A DNA stretch of 22,259 nucleotides from positions 1-22,259 of the IMG/VR virus record IMGVR_UViG_3300023284_002524. One strand, written 5' to 3'. The notes under the pieces are model-generated. The model searched no databases. It had not been told where the DNA came from and worked only from the letters and a program-made list of their open reading frames with translations. A program made the translations under genes and the position numbers. Numbering within the stretch: the stretch's first letter is position 1; every line of letters begins with the position of its first letter. The stretch is from a virus. Shown piece after piece: positions 13,416 through 21,223 of this stretch.

Positions 13416-13894
13416 ATCACAATAAAATAATAGCCCGCATTCAACGAGCCACGACAGGTGAATGGGAAGTCTCCAGCATCAATGAGAACCTGCGTACCAA
13501 CACTGGTATCAATCATCAAGCCCAGATCATGGGCAATCGTTTCAATGGAAGCGGCGTGGGAAGTTCTCCTATTCAGCTTGCCATAACTGAAGACACAGTC
13601 GCACCCGCTGCATCACAAGATAGTATTCCAGCTGAGTTGACTGCTGATGGCCTGTCGCGTCAGACAGGCACATTCTCACACACAGCTGACGCCTCAAGCT
13701 ATACTCTGAATGCTAGCTGGAACTACACAGGTGGCTCAACTGTCACAGTTGCTAAAGCAGCGCAGAATTCAACATTGACGAGCTTCGAGGCATCAATCTC
13801 GTTGGATACTCACTTTGTGATTACATTGCTTTCACCTGTCGCTGTGTTGGATAGTGGAGACACGCTAACAATTGATTGGGGCATCTTCTATTAA
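13412..13894 (+). CDS. Tail/fiber-type virion protein
   Basis: A 160-residue protein. The ATG at 13412 forms an ATGA overlap with the previous stop, and is preferred over TTG at 13397. Its order of elements is a layout common in phage tail-associated proteins: NLRTNTGINHQAQIMGNR, PIQLAITEDTVAPAASQDSI, ELTADGLSRQTGTFSH, YTLNASWNYTG, and a final DSGDTLTIDWGIFY strand. In these a short helix is followed by a sandwich that may bind neighbouring fibers or the capsid surface. Function is inferred from that resemblance. Confidence 0.6.
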   Translation: MNHNKIIARIQRATTGEWEVSSINENLRTNTGINHQAQIMGNRFNGSGVGSSPIQLAITEDTVAPAASQDSIPAELTADGLSRQTGTFSHTADASSYTLNASWNYTGGSTVTVAKAAQNSTLTSFEASISLDTHFVITLLSPVAVLDSGDTLTIDWGIFY

Positions 13895-13913
13895 GCTTTT
13901 ATGGGAGATGTAA

Positions 13914-15206
13914 ATGCCAGATACATTTCGTGTAACTAGCTACGAATACAGACATCCCACAACCTTTAGTGACTCAACCAACGCTCTTCAACTGCGTCAA
14001 GATTTAGCGCCAGATTATTTCCTTATTATTCAGATGGGTGGTGCTGGTGATGAACTCAGCACTGGCAATAAGGGTCCCAATCAAAGTTATATTCGCGTCA
14101 CTCATGATGGCTTTGGCTCGGGTGATTTAGGCGTTAGCGATGCCAGCGACGAAATAATCCTAAGAAGAACATCATCCGCCAATACATGGAAGGGAACTGT
14201 TGATGTCATCGAATGTTTGGGCGATCAAGCCACTACTGGTTTTACACTTAGGGATATATCTGTTGTAGAGTTTATAACATCAAGCACAACCACCACCAAA
14301 GTAGTTTCGACTGCTTGGAGTGATATTAGCCAAGTAGGTACATACGGAGGAAAATTAGGTGGCGGCTCAGAGACTCAAGCTAGCAACGCTGGCCATTATC
14401 CTACAGTTTGGGGAAAGGTTAGACCCAGCGGCACTGATACAATTCTCATAGATCGTGACCTAACTGGAGGTGGCACCAGTGGGGCTACTTTCTCTGTCTA
14501 TGTGGTTGAATGGGGAAGTGAGTGGCAAATTGAATCGGGGAATATAACTGGCTCCGCTGGTGGAGCCCAATCAGACGCAGTGAGTGAATATGACCATGTA
14601 ACGCTAAATAGCATAGTCACTGTAGCTGAGTCTTTTGTGCTTGCCTATGGCATGAAAGACGATAATGGCATCGGTGATGGTTGGGATGGAGATTTATTTG
14701 CCCTCGGCAATGGCATTTCAGATGGAATTAGCGGAACAACAGATAGAGTAGCCTGCGGCGCTGACAACACAGATAACAGAGATGTCCAAGTCTTTGTGCA
14801 TCGTCATGCCAACGCGGCTGTTCAGTGGAGTTACGGCACGTGGGATAATTCAACCAATGGTGGCCTAAATAGCAGCGATCTCAGCAGCACCTTCAGCTTA
14901 GGCGATACTGGAGGTGGTGCAGATGAACTTCACGAAAACTCCTATTCCACCATTCGCTTCACTGAAGCTGGCAGGCGATTTGCCATTCTTAGTGCCAGCT
15001 GTGATGGAGTAGGAACGAGCTTTCCTAGACCTATTATGCACAGTCGCTGGGTTAGTGACACCACAATTAATTACAAAATCAGCAGATCCGGCTTAGGGCA
15101 TACTGTTTGGCATCAAGGCGTAGATCTCAGTAAAGTTAGCTTCAGCGAAGGGGCTTCGTTAGTTTATAAATCGAAGATAGGCAGCAATACATTGCTAAGG
15201 ATGTAA
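13914..15206 (+). CDS. Virion structural protein with repeated beta domains
   Basis: A 430-residue Gly/Ser/Thr/Asp-rich protein with ribosome site GGGAG 6 bases before the ATG. It appears to contain several related segments ending in hydrophobic strands (RDISVVEF, FSVYVVEW, HTVWHQGVDLSKVSF), each preceded by a Gly/Asp/Thr-rich loop and an I-L-RDL or I-M-SRW type strand, suggesting internal duplication of one sandwich unit. Such proteins are common in uncultured phage structural regions and are likely surface-exposed tail or head fibers. No enzymatic motif is seen. Confidence 0.6.
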   Translation: MPDTFRVTSYEYRHPTTFSDSTNALQLRQDLAPDYFLIIQMGGAGDELSTGNKGPNQSYIRVTHDGFGSGDLGVSDASDEIILRRTSSANTWKGTVDVIECLGDQATTGFTLRDISVVEFITSSTTTTKVVSTAWSDISQVGTYGGKLGGGSETQASNAGHYPTVWGKVRPSGTDTILIDRDLTGGGTSGATFSVYVVEWGSEWQIESGNITGSAGGAQSDAVSEYDHVTLNSIVTVAESFVLAYGMKDDNGIGDGWDGDLFALGNGISDGISGTTDRVACGADNTDNRDVQVFVHRHANAAVQWSYGTWDNSTNGGLNSSDLSSTFSLGDTGGGADELHENSYSTIRFTEAGRRFAILSASCDGVGTSFPRPIMHSRWVSDTTINYKISRSGLGHTVWHQGVDLSKVSFSEGASLVYKSKIGSNTLLRM

Positions 15207-15208
15207 TT

Positions 15209-15676
15209 ATGGGAAGAATGTACTCGGCCAGTTTTGACACCATAAACATCGCCGCAGTCAATGATCTTGTAGAGATTTCACCTGCGGATGATGTACCGAT
15301 CAAGTTTCATGCTTGCTTCGTGGCGCAGAAGACTGATGTGGGCGATGCCAACGAAGAGCTACTGAGAATCGCCATAGTCAGAGGTCATTCTACGGTTGGC
15401 ACAGGCGGGCAATCAAGTGTGCTCAGTGGGTTAGATCCTAGTGAAGCTGACGCTTCCAGCGGTGTCACATTCAACAACACAACGTTGGCAACAGGTGGCA
15501 GCCCCAATACGCTGCATACAGAGTCCTTTAATATCAGAACAGGTTGGGCATATCTGCCCACACCTGAGATCAGGCCCAAGGCAGATCAAGGCGACACCAC
15601 AATGGTTGTGAGGCTTGTGGATGCGCCAGGTTCTGCACTCAGCATTGCAGGCACGCTTTACATAGAAGAACTCTAA
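15209..15676 (+). CDS. Conserved small virion protein
   Basis: A 155-residue beta-rich protein. The sequence follows a recognisable layout seen in many phage and metagenomic structural regions: MGRMYSASFDTINIAAVNDL, EISPADDVPIKFHACFVAQ, an E-LLRIAIVRGH strand, a Gly/Ser-rich loop, NTLHTESFNIRTGWAYLPTP, and a closing TLYIEEL strand. It is probably a structural component of the tail or capsid surface. Its start is 2 bases after the previous stop. Confidence 0.65.
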   Translation: MGRMYSASFDTINIAAVNDLVEISPADDVPIKFHACFVAQKTDVGDANEELLRIAIVRGHSTVGTGGQSSVLSGLDPSEADASSGVTFNNTTLATGGSPNTLHTESFNIRTGWAYLPTPEIRPKADQGDTTMVVRLVDAPGSALSIAGTLYIEEL

Positions 15677-15679
15677 GCC

Positions 15680-16732
15680 TTGGCCTTTGTATATCGTCGC
15701 CCACCAAGATTTCAGCGCAAACGCCCTTGGATAGGTACATTACCAGGTGTTGGACAAACTGTCACAGCCGAACTTCAAGATAGCTTCACGTTTTCAGACA
15801 GCCTAGCTCGTGATGCAGAGAACACGCGAGATCTGAGCGATGCATTTACGTTCTCTGACAATCTTTCCAGAGATGGAGAGTTTACACGCAGCCTAAGTGA
15901 CTCTTTCACATTCGCAGACAATCTTGATCGTGTCAGACATCTTATTAGAGAACTCCAAGATAGTCTAACATTTTCAGATGCTATAGATAGAGATGTAGAA
16001 AACACTAGAGATCTAAGTGATGTTTTCATCTTCGTGGACAACTTAGATCATACCACAGAACTTGATAGAGTTCTACAAGACATATTCACATTCACTGATA
16101 ACCTATCGCGTGATTTAGAAGATGCCACGCGCCTGCTTAGTGATATATTCACCTTTAGTGATGCTATTGATAGAGACCTCGAACTCACACGAGATCTTCA
16201 AGATAGTTTTACCTTTGTAGACGATTTAGATGCGGCAGCTGCAAGGACTGTTGAGCTTACAAGATTGCTTCAAGATGTCTTCACATTTGCTGACCAGATT
16301 ACTCAATCAACAGAGAACCAGAGACTCTTGCAAGATGTTTTCACTTTCTCAGATCAACTTGAGCGTGACCAGGAGCTGACAAGAGACCTTCAGGATTCAT
16401 TCACATTCAGTGAAAACCTGGAGATCACGCGCCAGCTCGATAGGACGTTGCAAGACATATTCACCTTTGCAGACAATTTAACCTACAATAGACATCTCAT
16501 TAGATCTCTTTCAGATAGCTTCACCTTTACAGACTCCTTACAACGAGATCAAATCCTCACACGCTTCCTTAATGATATCTTTGGTTTCACCGATAATCTG
16601 ACTTCCAGTGCGGAAGAAGCTGTTGCCAGATTTGGAATCAAAGACCTCAAATGGTTATATAGAATGAGGAAGTATCGCCGTCACATGGGTGAACGTATAG
16701 AGATTTTTAATATTCCTTGGTGGAGACATTAA
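15680..16732 (+). CDS. Tandem 20-residue repeat protein (probable fiber or surface protein)
   Basis: A 350-residue protein that starts at TTG 15680, three bases after the previous stop. After a basic N-terminus (YRRPPRFQRKRPWIG), residues 32 to about 316 are 14 tandem copies of a 20-residue unit, consensus L(Q/S)D(S/I)FTFSDNL-RD-ELTR. All copies are 20 residues except one of 21 and one of 24. Each unit is one short strand (FTF) flanked by charged, turn-forming residues, so a solenoid or extended fiber is likely. The C-terminal ~35 residues (KDLKWLYRMRKYRRHMGERI and on) are basic, aromatic and non-repetitive, perhaps an attachment or capping domain. Related LSDSFTFSD-type repeats occur in other phage and archaeal-virus proteins, from memory. 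It is followed at once by the tailspike gene. Confidence 0.75.
   Translation: MAFVYRRPPRFQRKRPWIGTLPGVGQTVTAELQDSFTFSDSLARDAENTRDLSDAFTFSDNLSRDGEFTRSLSDSFTFADNLDRVRHLIRELQDSLTFSDAIDRDVENTRDLSDVFIFVDNLDHTTELDRVLQDIFTFTDNLSRDLEDATRLLSDIFTFSDAIDRDLELTRDLQDSFTFVDDLDAAAARTVELTRLLQDVFTFADQITQSTENQRLLQDVFTFSDQLERDQELTRDLQDSFTFSENLEITRQLDRTLQDIFTFADNLTYNRHLIRSLSDSFTFTDSLQRDQILTRFLNDIFGFTDNLTSSAEEAVARFGIKDLKWLYRMRKYRRHMGERIEIFNIPWWRH
15773..16627 (+). repeat. 60-bp coding tandem repeat (14 units)
   Basis: DNA counterpart of the protein repeat. The period is 60 bp, with insertions of 3 and 12 bp in units 6 and 8. Units share TTCAC(A/C)TT-type cores but are diverged at synonymous positions, so this is an old, selected repeat rather than a recent slippage product. 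Confidence 0.8.
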
Positions 16733-17968
16733 ATGGGTTCTAGAGTATTTCGTAGCTGGATGTTCAAAGCAGATGATTTCCCAGTTGTTAATGTCAGGAC
16801 AGATCATGGCGCTTTAGGCGATGGAGTGACTGATGACACGGCAGCTTTCCAGGCCGCTTTTGATGCAGCTGATGATCTAAAGTTCGCGAGTAATAGAAAT
16901 GGCCCGCCTGTATATATCCCTGCTGGGCGTTATGTAATATCTTCTAATCTCAGTTGGTTGAATCATGATATTCTAGGCGACGGCCCATTTGCTACAGAGA
17001 TCTTCTGGAGCGGAGAATCCACAGAGCCATGTATATCTAGAGATGCTGGCACAGCCAAAATATCAGGATTACGTTTTGAGGGCAGCTCCGGTACACAAAC
17101 ACCCTCTGTTTGGTTGGAATTGGCCGGGACAGATTTTGATGGAAATGCTATAGATTATGGCGATTGGATAGAAGAATGTTTCTTCGTTGATTGGTCAACT
17201 GTTCATTCTGTGGCTGCTATAAGGTTAGGTAAACCTATTAATGCTCATTTACGCAGATTGCGCTTTGGCAGCGGTGGTGGTTATGCAATTCAAGCCAATG
17301 TGACCAATACAGGTGGAACTTTCCAACTTGAAGATTTTACCATCGATGCTACCGAAAACAATTCCGATATGTCTGGCTTCATTCAGTTTTTGTTTGAAGG
17401 TATTGGTGACAACCTAGATGCCAGAATAGCTACAGGCAGAATTGAAAGTGATGGAAGCTTTGCTTATCCTAATGCTTTAGTAACTTTGGAATCTGCCCTT
17501 ACTGCAAACCAATTAGGGATTATTCCAGGCGGCTTTATACTTGAAAACATAACCTTATCCGTTGGGGCATCTCAACAAGTTGATGTAATCAACCAAGAAA
17601 CTACGCAGACCACTGTTGGTGCTCATGTAAATCTGAGACACATACGCGATATAGGAAGTTCTATACGTTCATTGTCTGGTGGTACTTGGAGTTCTACTGC
17701 CAATATTCCTGAGTTCATTCCAAGTGGTCATATAGGCTCGATGTATTGGGGTCGTCCTAATTCAGGCTCTGCCGTCACCAATCAAAATATGTGGCATTTT
17801 GATAGAATAAATGTCAACGGGGCTCAACTCACTGTAGGCACGGGTACTCCAGAAGAAAATGTTAGTGGTGTAACTGGAGCCTTATTTATTAGAACTGATG
17901 GTGGTGCCTCAGAAGCTTTCTATGTAAAGGAAAGTGGTGTGACTGATAACGGATGGATAGCTAAGTAG
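16733..17968 (+). CDS. Tailspike-like protein with pectate-lyase-type beta-helix
   Basis: A 411-residue protein. Residues about 19-80 hold the hallmark VNVRTDHGALGDGVTDDTAA followed by FQAAFDAADD and PVYIPAGRYVISSNLSW, the N-terminal signature of the pectate-lyase-3 superfamily of right-handed beta-helices. Repeated short strands with Gly/Asn/Asp turns follow for most of the chain. The C-terminal ~80 residues (NVSGVTGALFIRTDGGASEA, FYVKESG) resemble tail-fiber ends. Phage proteins of this type trimerise and bind or cleave host surface polysaccharides. The catalytic site cannot be located with confidence from sequence alone. It starts directly after the repeat-protein stop. Confidence 0.75.
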   Translation: MGSRVFRSWMFKADDFPVVNVRTDHGALGDGVTDDTAAFQAAFDAADDLKFASNRNGPPVYIPAGRYVISSNLSWLNHDILGDGPFATEIFWSGESTEPCISRDAGTAKISGLRFEGSSGTQTPSVWLELAGTDFDGNAIDYGDWIEECFFVDWSTVHSVAAIRLGKPINAHLRRLRFGSGGGYAIQANVTNTGGTFQLEDFTIDATENNSDMSGFIQFLFEGIGDNLDARIATGRIESDGSFAYPNALVTLESALTANQLGIIPGGFILENITLSVGASQQVDVINQETTQTTVGAHVNLRHIRDIGSSIRSLSGGTWSSTANIPEFIPSGHIGSMYWGRPNSGSAVTNQNMWHFDRINVNGAQLTVGTGTPEENVSGVTGALFIRTDGGASEAFYVKESGVTDNGWIAK

Positions 17969-18640
17969 ATGCCAAGCTACACTTTATCTGAGCTTCTCAG
18001 CTTCTCAACAGCCTTCGCAGGTCGCAGAGATGACATCGACCAAAGTGATGTCAGTTATATGGTCAACATGAGCTACATAGAAGTCGCAGACATCACCAAG
18101 CACAAACTCACAGAGAAGATAGCGATCAGCTCAACGACTAGCGGTGAGAACCGCATTGACCTGCCCGCAGATTATGACAGTATAATCAATCTCTCTCGCT
18201 TGACCAGTGATCAAGGCAGTGGGAAGACGCTAGTAAGAATTAGCGCTTCACGCGCAGATGACACAGGCTTCCAGCCCAACGGCACTCCTCAACGCTATGT
18301 ACTCTTTAATGACTTCTTAGAAATCCATCCCTCACCAGACTCTGGTTACTCATTGCAGCTGCGCTATCACAGCCAGATCACAGATATGCTAGCGCTCACG
18401 GATGTGCCCTCGCTGAGCACTCCCTGGCGCAAAGCAATCCTGTATAAGACCATAGCTGAAATCTATGCTTTCACCGAGAACCCAGAAGGCGAGATTATAG
18501 CCGCCAGCCGTTACAACAACTACGTCCAACAGCTACGTGAGGATGAAGGCAAGCGCCAGCATGACGAGAGCGGCATCAGGTTTAGTCATAGCTATAAGGA
18601 TGTCAGGCAAAGAAGCAAACGCTCCTTTGATGTAGTGTAG
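17969..18640 (+). CDS. Head-tail adaptor (gp6/gp11-like) protein
   Basis: A 223-residue protein resembling phage adaptors that sit under the portal and connect it to the tail (T7 gp11 and P22 gp4 type). Characteristic order: a helical N-terminus with QSDVSYMVNMSYIEVADITK, the strand-turn RIDLPADYDSIINLSRLT, GTPQRYVLFNDFLEIHPSPD, SGYSLQLRYHSQI, LSTPWRKAILYKTIAEIYAF and a basic helical C-terminus. It begins at the base after the tailspike stop. The gene lies about 9 kb from the portal and after the tailspike, an unusual position for an adaptor. Confidence 0.7.
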   Translation: MPSYTLSELLSFSTAFAGRRDDIDQSDVSYMVNMSYIEVADITKHKLTEKIAISSTTSGENRIDLPADYDSIINLSRLTSDQGSGKTLVRISASRADDTGFQPNGTPQRYVLFNDFLEIHPSPDSGYSLQLRYHSQITDMLALTDVPSLSTPWRKAILYKTIAEIYAFTENPEGEIIAASRYNNYVQQLREDEGKRQHDESGIRFSHSYKDVRQRSKRSFDVV

Positions 18641-19996
18641 ATGACCCATTGGAGTCAAGTCACCAGTAGCGGCAACACCTTCGAATCTGGTGACACAAGC
18701 TCTTCACAAACCTGGGACGGCAGCGACTCCACCACCAATCAGTTTTTCGTCGTTAGCATCACCACATCTATAGTCACCTCAATCGAGACATCCATCACCA
18801 CGACTGTCAGCGGCGACACAGTCAACGCCCTGAGCCAGGACACCATTGGCTTAGTCTATCGTGAGATGTGGAATGACATCTCTGCCGCCAGCGATGTCAC
18901 CGGCAGTCGCTGGACATTGGGAGCTGGCTCTTGGGATGTGAGCCAGCGCAGTAATAATACAGAAATAGCAGGTGGTGGTGGCGCAGAGCCAATAGATTAT
19001 ATCTTCAGTGATTTCGGTGCTGTGCCTAACGACTTCGTGGCACAGAGCAATATCGAGATCAGAGAATTAGGCGCCAGCAGCGATCAGTTCTGGGTTGGCG
19101 TTAGTAATCCATCTTTATCAATTCAGGGTGATGAAGCCTACTACATGATCATCAGGGCTGCACCTCAAGATGACATCTTCATTACCAAGCGTGTGGGTGG
19201 AACTAATGAGTTTGTGGCCACGGATGTACTTGGAGAAGGCATCGGTTTAGCTGAGATCTGGTCTATACGCCTAAGCGGTGAGAGCAGTGATGGCACCTAT
19301 GACCTAGAGATGTTCGCGGATCAAGTCAGCTTCATGACTGAGCTTGAAGTGAACCTTACAACAAGGTTGACCCATAGCGATGCCACACCGCCAGCTTTAG
19401 GTAATCATGCAGAGATTGCAGCACTCAGTGATACCATCTTTGACGAGCAATGGCTTTGCGGCAGCGTCATTACAGTGCGTGGTTTGCTCAATAACTTCAG
19501 TGTCAAAATAAGCAGCTTGGACACTTTGACATCAACTGGCGGCTCTGATGTAACGCATAGTGTTCGCACTTTAGCTATGCCATTCAGTGCTATTACTGTC
19601 TTCGACAGTAATGATAGCGCTCTGACATTCCATCATTTCGATATCCTGAGTGAGCGCACATCAATATTTGGCGGCGATACTTGGACATTCGCACAGACAC
19701 TACCCAGCGAGAGCACAAGTGAAACAACCAGCCTGACCACAAGTGAAGTCACTAGCGAAGGCTTCTTACTGCTTAGTGGCTCCACACAGACCTGGAGTGG
19801 CAGCACAACCTCAGATTACTTCTTCCACGGAATGAAGGCTTTCCAAGATGGTTCTGGTGGGATAGATTTCATTCACGCCGTAGCATCTCCCGCCAAAGGT
19901 GGCCCATACTGGCGTGTGGCCACTGACAGAAATATCATGCTGCGCAGTCGCAGCAACATCACCTCAGCGCAAAGCATTGTGGAAGGAGTGCCCTAA
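18641..19996 (+). CDS. Virion protein with a lectin-like central region and Ser/Thr-rich ends
   Basis: A 451-residue protein. The central region (residues about 85-270) has the strand pattern of a concanavalin/LamG-like sandwich (SRWTLGAGSWDVSQRSNNTE, FVAQSNIEIRELG, YYMIIRAA), which often binds sugars. It is flanked by Ser/Thr/Gly-rich stretches, with SSSQTWDGSDSTT near residue 21 mirrored by GSTQTWSGSTTSD near residue 387, suggesting a duplicated linker or strand. Probably a tail fiber or receptor-binding component. The sequence starts one base after the adaptor stop, and no catalytic motif is evident. Confidence 0.6.
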   Translation: MTHWSQVTSSGNTFESGDTSSSQTWDGSDSTTNQFFVVSITTSIVTSIETSITTTVSGDTVNALSQDTIGLVYREMWNDISAASDVTGSRWTLGAGSWDVSQRSNNTEIAGGGGAEPIDYIFSDFGAVPNDFVAQSNIEIRELGASSDQFWVGVSNPSLSIQGDEAYYMIIRAAPQDDIFITKRVGGTNEFVATDVLGEGIGLAEIWSIRLSGESSDGTYDLEMFADQVSFMTELEVNLTTRLTHSDATPPALGNHAEIAALSDTIFDEQWLCGSVITVRGLLNNFSVKISSLDTLTSTGGSDVTHSVRTLAMPFSAITVFDSNDSALTFHHFDILSERTSIFGGDTWTFAQTLPSESTSETTSLTTSEVTSEGFLLLSGSTQTWSGSTTSDYFFHGMKAFQDGSGGIDFIHAVASPAKGGPYWRVATDRNIMLRSRSNITSAQSIVEGVP

Positions 19997-20160
19997 TGAC
20001 ACCATCGCTCATGGTTTTGATTGGCAGCAACACAATAGCTATCATATTTGGTGCAGGCGTTTTGTATCAACGTGTCAAAGGCTTGGACAAGCGGCTTGAA
20101 AGGGTTGAGAATTTACTCAATGGACACCTTTATAGATTAGGCGATCACGATGCCTCTTAG
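19996..20160 (+). CDS. Small membrane protein with coiled tail
   Basis: A 54-residue ORF preceded by a good ribosome site (GGAAGGAG) and overlapping the previous stop as TAATG. A hydrophobic segment near residues 5-23 (LMVLIGSNTIAIIFGAGVLY) is followed by an amphipathic charged helix (QRVKGLDKRLERVENLLNGH). This architecture resembles XhlA-like or spanin-like small membrane proteins of phage lysis modules. It overlaps the next gene by 11 nt. Confidence 0.55.
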   Translation: MTPSLMVLIGSNTIAIIFGAGVLYQRVKGLDKRLERVENLLNGHLYRLGDHDAS

Positions 20161-20455
20161 CAGCTTCACAGGCCTTCCAGCAATCCCCGATCCTTCAGAA
20201 GCTACTCCAGGTCTGTTTGATGCTCGTTATAGCGTTATAAGCCAGAATCTGGATCAGATAAATAGCGATGTCAGCAGCTTTCTGTCAACGGATAGAATTC
20301 ATGTCAGCGGCTCCACAATAAGAATTGCCACTCCATTCACACCCGCCAGCGGCACAGCCTCTGGCAATACAGGTGAAATTGTCACTGACGCAAGCTACAT
20401 TTATTACTGTACCTCAGAAGACAGTTGGAGCCGTGCCACACTTGAGACTTTCTAA
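20150..20455 (+). CDS. Small tail-associated protein
   Basis: A 101-residue protein. Its C-terminus, GNTGEIVTDASYIYYCTSED followed by SWSRATLETF, matches the common ending of phage tail and fiber proteins (G-x-GxIxxDxxYIYxCxxxxxWxRxxLxxF/W). The N-terminal half (LPAIPDPSEATPGLFDARYS) is a short helical arm. Probably a virion component. Confidence 0.65.
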   Translation: MPLSSFTGLPAIPDPSEATPGLFDARYSVISQNLDQINSDVSSFLSTDRIHVSGSTIRIATPFTPASGTASGNTGEIVTDASYIYYCTSEDSWSRATLETF

Positions 20456-20744
20456 GAATGCTTTCCTAGCATTCACCGCAGTTGGTGTGTTGCTCGTGCT
20501 CAGCCAATGTGGAGATCCCTATGCGATAGATACACGCCTGTTTCCAGGCTCAGCAGAATGTGACAAGATCGCACAAAGCATTATACACACCGACAATGAT
20601 GTAGATTTGAATGAATTAGAAAGATTAATTAATATATATAATGAACATTGTATAGCTTCCAGAAGTAAAGGTGATGGAGATGATGAAATTCCCAAAGCTG
20701 ATGATACCCATGCTGATGCTGCTCACAGTATCAGTTTGCGGTGA
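20442..20744 (+). CDS. Putative secreted or lipoprotein, first of an overlapping pair
   Basis: A 100-residue protein. TTG 20442 gives MRLSKNAFLAFTAVGVLLVL, a strong signal peptide followed by SQC. The Gln before Cys is not a canonical lipobox, so lipid attachment is uncertain. The mature region is acidic and helical (DLNELERLINIYNEHC) and ends in a Lys/Asp-rich tail. The gene overlaps both neighbours. A 6-bp hairpin, GAATGC/GCATTC (20456-20474), lies at its 5' end just after the upstream stop. The frame extends upstream, but the signal peptide decides the start. A spanin or exclusion role is possible. Confidence 0.5.
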   Translation: MRLSKNAFLAFTAVGVLLVLSQCGDPYAIDTRLFPGSAECDKIAQSIIHTDNDVDLNELERLINIYNEHCIASRSKGDGDDEIPKADDTHADAAHSISLR

Positions 20745-21174
20745 TGCGCCAACAGCACCTCAAAGTTTAGCTGAATTTCAAGCAATCCGTTTGAAGGTTT
20801 GTCCACCTAATGCCACAGCAGCAGCGCAGTGTATAAAAGAAATAGAATCCAACGATGTCTTCTGGACAGACAGTGTTTATGTGGGCGACATCTTTTGGAC
20901 TGGAGCAGAATATCTTAATGTATCGGTCTTTTGGACAGATCCTAAGAATTTAAATTGCTTTGATGGTCTCTGCGCTGTTTCCAAGAGGTTTGGTATCTTT
21001 GATGCCACCAGTGATAACTTCAAAGACATAGTCTTCGGCTTTCGAGCACCTGGAGAATATGAACTGTTCTTGGCCCTTGCAAATCTACGTTTTGAATCTC
21101 TAGCCGATACAAGCTTCTTCCTCACCGTGGCTGGTGATGGGCCGCCTGCACCTCAAGGCATTATAGTGTACTAG
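20680..21174 (+). CDS. Putative secreted or lipoprotein with FWTD repeats and Ig-like domain
   Basis: A 164-residue protein starting inside the previous gene. ATG 20680 has AAAGG 8 bases upstream; a GTG at 20671 is an alternative. The N-terminus MMKFPKLMIPMLMLLTVSVC is a Met-rich signal peptide with a Cys that would be acylated only if SVC is accepted as a lipobox. A cysteine and three imperfect repeats of about 12 residues follow (DVFWTDSVYVG, DIFWTGAEYLN, VSVFWTDPKNL). The C-terminal ~70 residues (FRAPGEYELFLALANLRFES) resemble an Ig- or PKD-like sandwich. Both genes of the overlapping pair have CGD at the putative mature start. Function unknown; envelope-located. Confidence 0.55.
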   Translation: MMKFPKLMIPMLMLLTVSVCGDAPTAPQSLAEFQAIRLKVCPPNATAAAQCIKEIESNDVFWTDSVYVGDIFWTGAEYLNVSVFWTDPKNLNCFDGLCAVSKRFGIFDATSDNFKDIVFGFRAPGEYELFLALANLRFESLADTSFFLTVAGDGPPAPQGIIVY

Positions 21175-21177
21175 GGG

Positions 21178-21206
21178 TTGCGCTTTATGTGCTAGTGCTG
21201 TATTTT
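21178..21206 (+). promoter_or_regulatory. Possible sigma70-like promoter upstream of the JAMM gene
   Basis: TTGCGC (21178-21183) and TATTTT (21201-21206) are separated by 17 bp, each matching consensus at 4 of 6 positions. They lie in the only gap of more than 40 bp in the right-end region. The ribosome site GGAGG (21214-21218) and the ATG at 21224 follow. Confidence 0.4.
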
Positions 21207-21223
21207 TATTCACGGAGGCACTC

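Noticed and set aside
15773-16627. CRISPR array suggested by regularly spaced repeats
   Set aside because: The period is 60 bp with no conserved repeat/variable spacer division, and the repeats are in-frame coding units.
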